Assembly: GCA_023434425.1 (NCBI GenBank)
Contig: JAEYSS010000033.1
Location: forward strand, 1 to 15,743
Direction: 5' to 3'
DNA length: 15,743 nt
DNA from: Pseudomonadota bacterium
Lineage (GTDB): Bacteria > Pseudomonadota > Alphaproteobacteria > Ferrovibrionales > Ferrovibrionaceae
This document shows, piece by piece, positions 14,127 through 15,743 of this stretch. The stretch's first letter is position 1, and each line of letters opens with the position of its first letter. The notes below the pieces were generated by a model, which was not told where the DNA came from, did no database searches, and worked only from the letters and a program-made list of their open reading frames with translations. A program made the position numbers and the translations under genes.

Positions 14127-15743
14127 ATGACTTCTTCGCTGCTTCAGCTCAGCTCCCTCGACGATCTGCGCCGCCGCGCCAGCAGCGTTTTCGTGGTCTG
14201 GCTCTGGCTGCATCTGCCGCTGATCCTGGCGGTGGCCTGGCTGAACAACACCAACCTGATCGTCAGCGGCCTCAGCGCCTTTGTGATCGCGGCCATCGCC
14301 ACCTGGTTCTGCCGCACCGATCCGTCCGGCACGGCGACCCGGCAGGTGGTGGCCGCCGCCTTCGTCGGCATGGCCTCGCTGCTGGTCTTCGCCGCGGCCG
14401 GGCCGTGGCAGATCGACCTTCACATGTATTATTTCGCCATCTTCGCGGTGCTGGCGGTCTATTGCGACTGGCGCGCCATCCTGACGGCGGCGACGCTGAC
14501 TGCCGTGCATCACCTGGTGCTGAATTTCGCGCTGCCCTACGCCATCTTCCCCGATGGCAGCGATTTCGGTCGCGTCGTCGTGCATGCCGTGATCGTGGTG
14601 GCGGAATGCGGCGTGCTGATCTGGCTCTGCCTGGTGCTGGAGAATCTGTTCGCCCGTTCGGCCGCCAGCCTGCAGCAGATGCAGTCGGGAATGGCCGAGC
14701 GCGAGACGCTGGAAAGCGAGGCCGCCGTCCAGCGCGAACGCTTCGCCGCCGAGCGCGCCGCACAGGAAGTCCGTTTCGAACAGGCGATCGGCCAGGTGGT
14801 GTCGGCCGCCGCGGCCGGCGACCTGACGCAGCGGGTGGATGCCGCCGGCCTGGATGGCGTGATGGGCCGCGTCGGTCAGTCGGTGAATACGCTGCTGGCG
14901 CGGACCGGGACCGTGTTCGGCGCGGTGCAGGACGTGACGGCGGCGATGGCCAGCGGCGACCTGCGCCCGCGCATCACCGCGGAGTTCCACGGCCGCTTCG
15001 GCGAACTGGCGGCCGACATCAATGCGATGGGCGACAAGCTGCGCGACTTCGCCGGCCGGCTGTCGGACAGCGCGTCTGCCGTGCGCACCGCCTCGGCGGA
15101 AATCTCCAGCGGCAGCCAGGATCTGGCCAGCCGCACGGAATCGCAGGCCGCCAGCATCGAACAGACCGCCGCCTCCATGCACGAGATCACCACGACGGTA
15201 AAGCAGAACGCGGATAACGCGCAGGCCGCCAACCAGCTGGCGGTGGCGGCGCGCGACACCGCCGAGAAGGGCGGCAGCGTGGTGGGCGACGCGGTGGCGG
15301 CCGTCAGCCGCATCGAAGGCAGCGCGCAGAAGATTGCCGACATCGTCGGCCTGATCGACGAGATCGCCTTCCAGACCAACCTGCTGGCACTGAACGCTTC
15401 GGTCGAAGCGGCGCGTGCCGGCGAGGCGGGCAAGGGCTTCGCCGTGGTGGCGCAGGAGGTGCGGGCGCTGGCGCAGCGGTCTGCCAATGCGTCGAAAGAC
15501 ATCAAGGCGCTGATCAACGAGGCGAATGCGCAGGTGAAAACGGGCGCGGCGCTGGTCAATCAGACCGGTCAGTCGCTGAGCGAGATCGTCAGCGCCATCA
15601 AGAAGGGCAGCGATAGCGTCGCCGAGATTGCGGCGGCCTCACGCGAACAGGCGACCGGGCTGGAGCAGGTGAACACCGCGGTCGGCAGCATGGACGAGAT
15701 GACCCAGCGCAACGGCGCATTGGTGGAACAGACCACCGCCTCG
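14127..15743 (+). CDS. Methyl-accepting chemotaxis protein with polytopic membrane sensor (3' end beyond window)
   Basis: My translation from ATG 14127 is open for exactly 539 codons to the window end. Residues about 20-175 contain some six hydrophobic segments with almost no periplasmic domain, unlike Tsr/Tar receptors. This part holds polar and aromatic marks within or near helices: DLHMYYFA (97-104), VYCDW (111-115), HHL (128-130) and DFGRVVVHAV (146-155). A coiled coil (about 176-220) and two HAMP-like units (about 219-260 and 262-312, each with an A.GDL..R motif) follow. The signalling domain has the MCP hairpin tip DEIAFQTNLLALNASVEAAR (411-430) and GKGFAVVAQEVRALAQRSA, which binds CheA and CheW. 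AAAGG upstream of the ATG overlaps the end of the preceding gene. The stop codon and any C-terminal tail lie outside the window. Confidence 0.92.
   Translation, partial: MTSSLLQLSSLDDLRRRASSVFVVWLWLHLPLILAVAWLNNTNLIVSGLSAFVIAAIATWFCRTDPSGTATRQVVAAAFVGMASLLVFAAAGPWQIDLHMYYFAIFAVLAVYCDWRAILTAATLTAVHHLVLNFALPYAIFPDGSDFGRVVVHAVIVVAECGVLIWLCLVLENLFARSAASLQQMQSGMAERETLESEAAVQRERFAAERAAQEVRFEQAIGQVVSAAAAGDLTQRVDAAGLDGVMGRVGQSVNTLLARTGTVFGAVQDVTAAMASGDLRPRITAEFHGRFGELAADINAMGDKLRDFAGRLSDSASAVRTASAEISSGSQDLASRTESQAASIEQTAASMHEITTTVKQNADNAQAANQLAVAARDTAEKGGSVVGDAVAAVSRIEGSAQKIADIVGLIDEIAFQTNLLALNASVEAARAGEAGKGFAVVAQEVRALAQRSANASKDIKALINEANAQVKTGAALVNQTGQSLSEIVSAIKKGSDSVAEIAAASREQATGLEQVNTAVGSMDEMTQRNGALVEQTTAS

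Overview
The window is GC-rich (GTG/ATG starts, strong G/C at third codon positions) and looks like the chromosome of an alphaproteobacterium. The clues are an NDUFA9-type complex I accessory protein, FixL-like PAS domains, COG1840-type ABC transporter genes and CGTCATTCCCGC-type dispersed intergenic palindromes. A Rhodospirillales-like host is my best guess; species is not determinable by eye. No rRNA, tRNA, CRISPR array, integrase or insertion sequence was seen.

Layout. (1) 1-767, minus: truncated NAD(P)-binding NDUFA9-family gene, divergent from a 62-aa two-helix membrane protein (848-1036). (2) 1081-6749, plus: the most coherent system here. It runs from four helically phased TGTTCATTTGA repeats to a DeoR/GlpR-type regulator, a periplasmic binding protein, two permeases, an ATPase and a cytosolic metallophosphodiesterase. 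The enzyme carries all seven metal ligands at the same residue numbers as the glycerophosphodiesterase GpdQ. The simplest reading is a regulated uptake-and-hydrolysis route for phosphodiesters such as glycerophosphodiesters. Composite palindromic repeats lie at three junctions of this operon. (3) 6906-8369, minus: a CYTH-like/CHAD protein whose CYTH catalytic motif seems lost. (4) 8709-10343, plus: a GNAT-nitrilase fusion with a 340-bp upstream region containing a strong hairpin. (5) 10351-12612, minus: a hybrid histidine kinase with two near-duplicate FixL-like PAS domains, divergent from a single-domain response regulator (12766-13152). (6) 13149-13565, minus: a MAPEG-family membrane protein that shares its stop codon bases with the response regulator. 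(7) 13757-15743, plus: a small exported or anchored protein of unknown function followed after 1 nt by a chemoreceptor with an unusual polytopic, histidine-containing membrane sensor; the receptor runs off the window end.

Functionally, the window combines one metabolic operon (phosphodiester scavenging) with a signalling block (hybrid kinase, receiver, chemoreceptor) that may sense oxygen or another small ligand. Functions of the regulator, transporter and enzyme families are established; the specific substrate and the ligands of the sensors are inferred.
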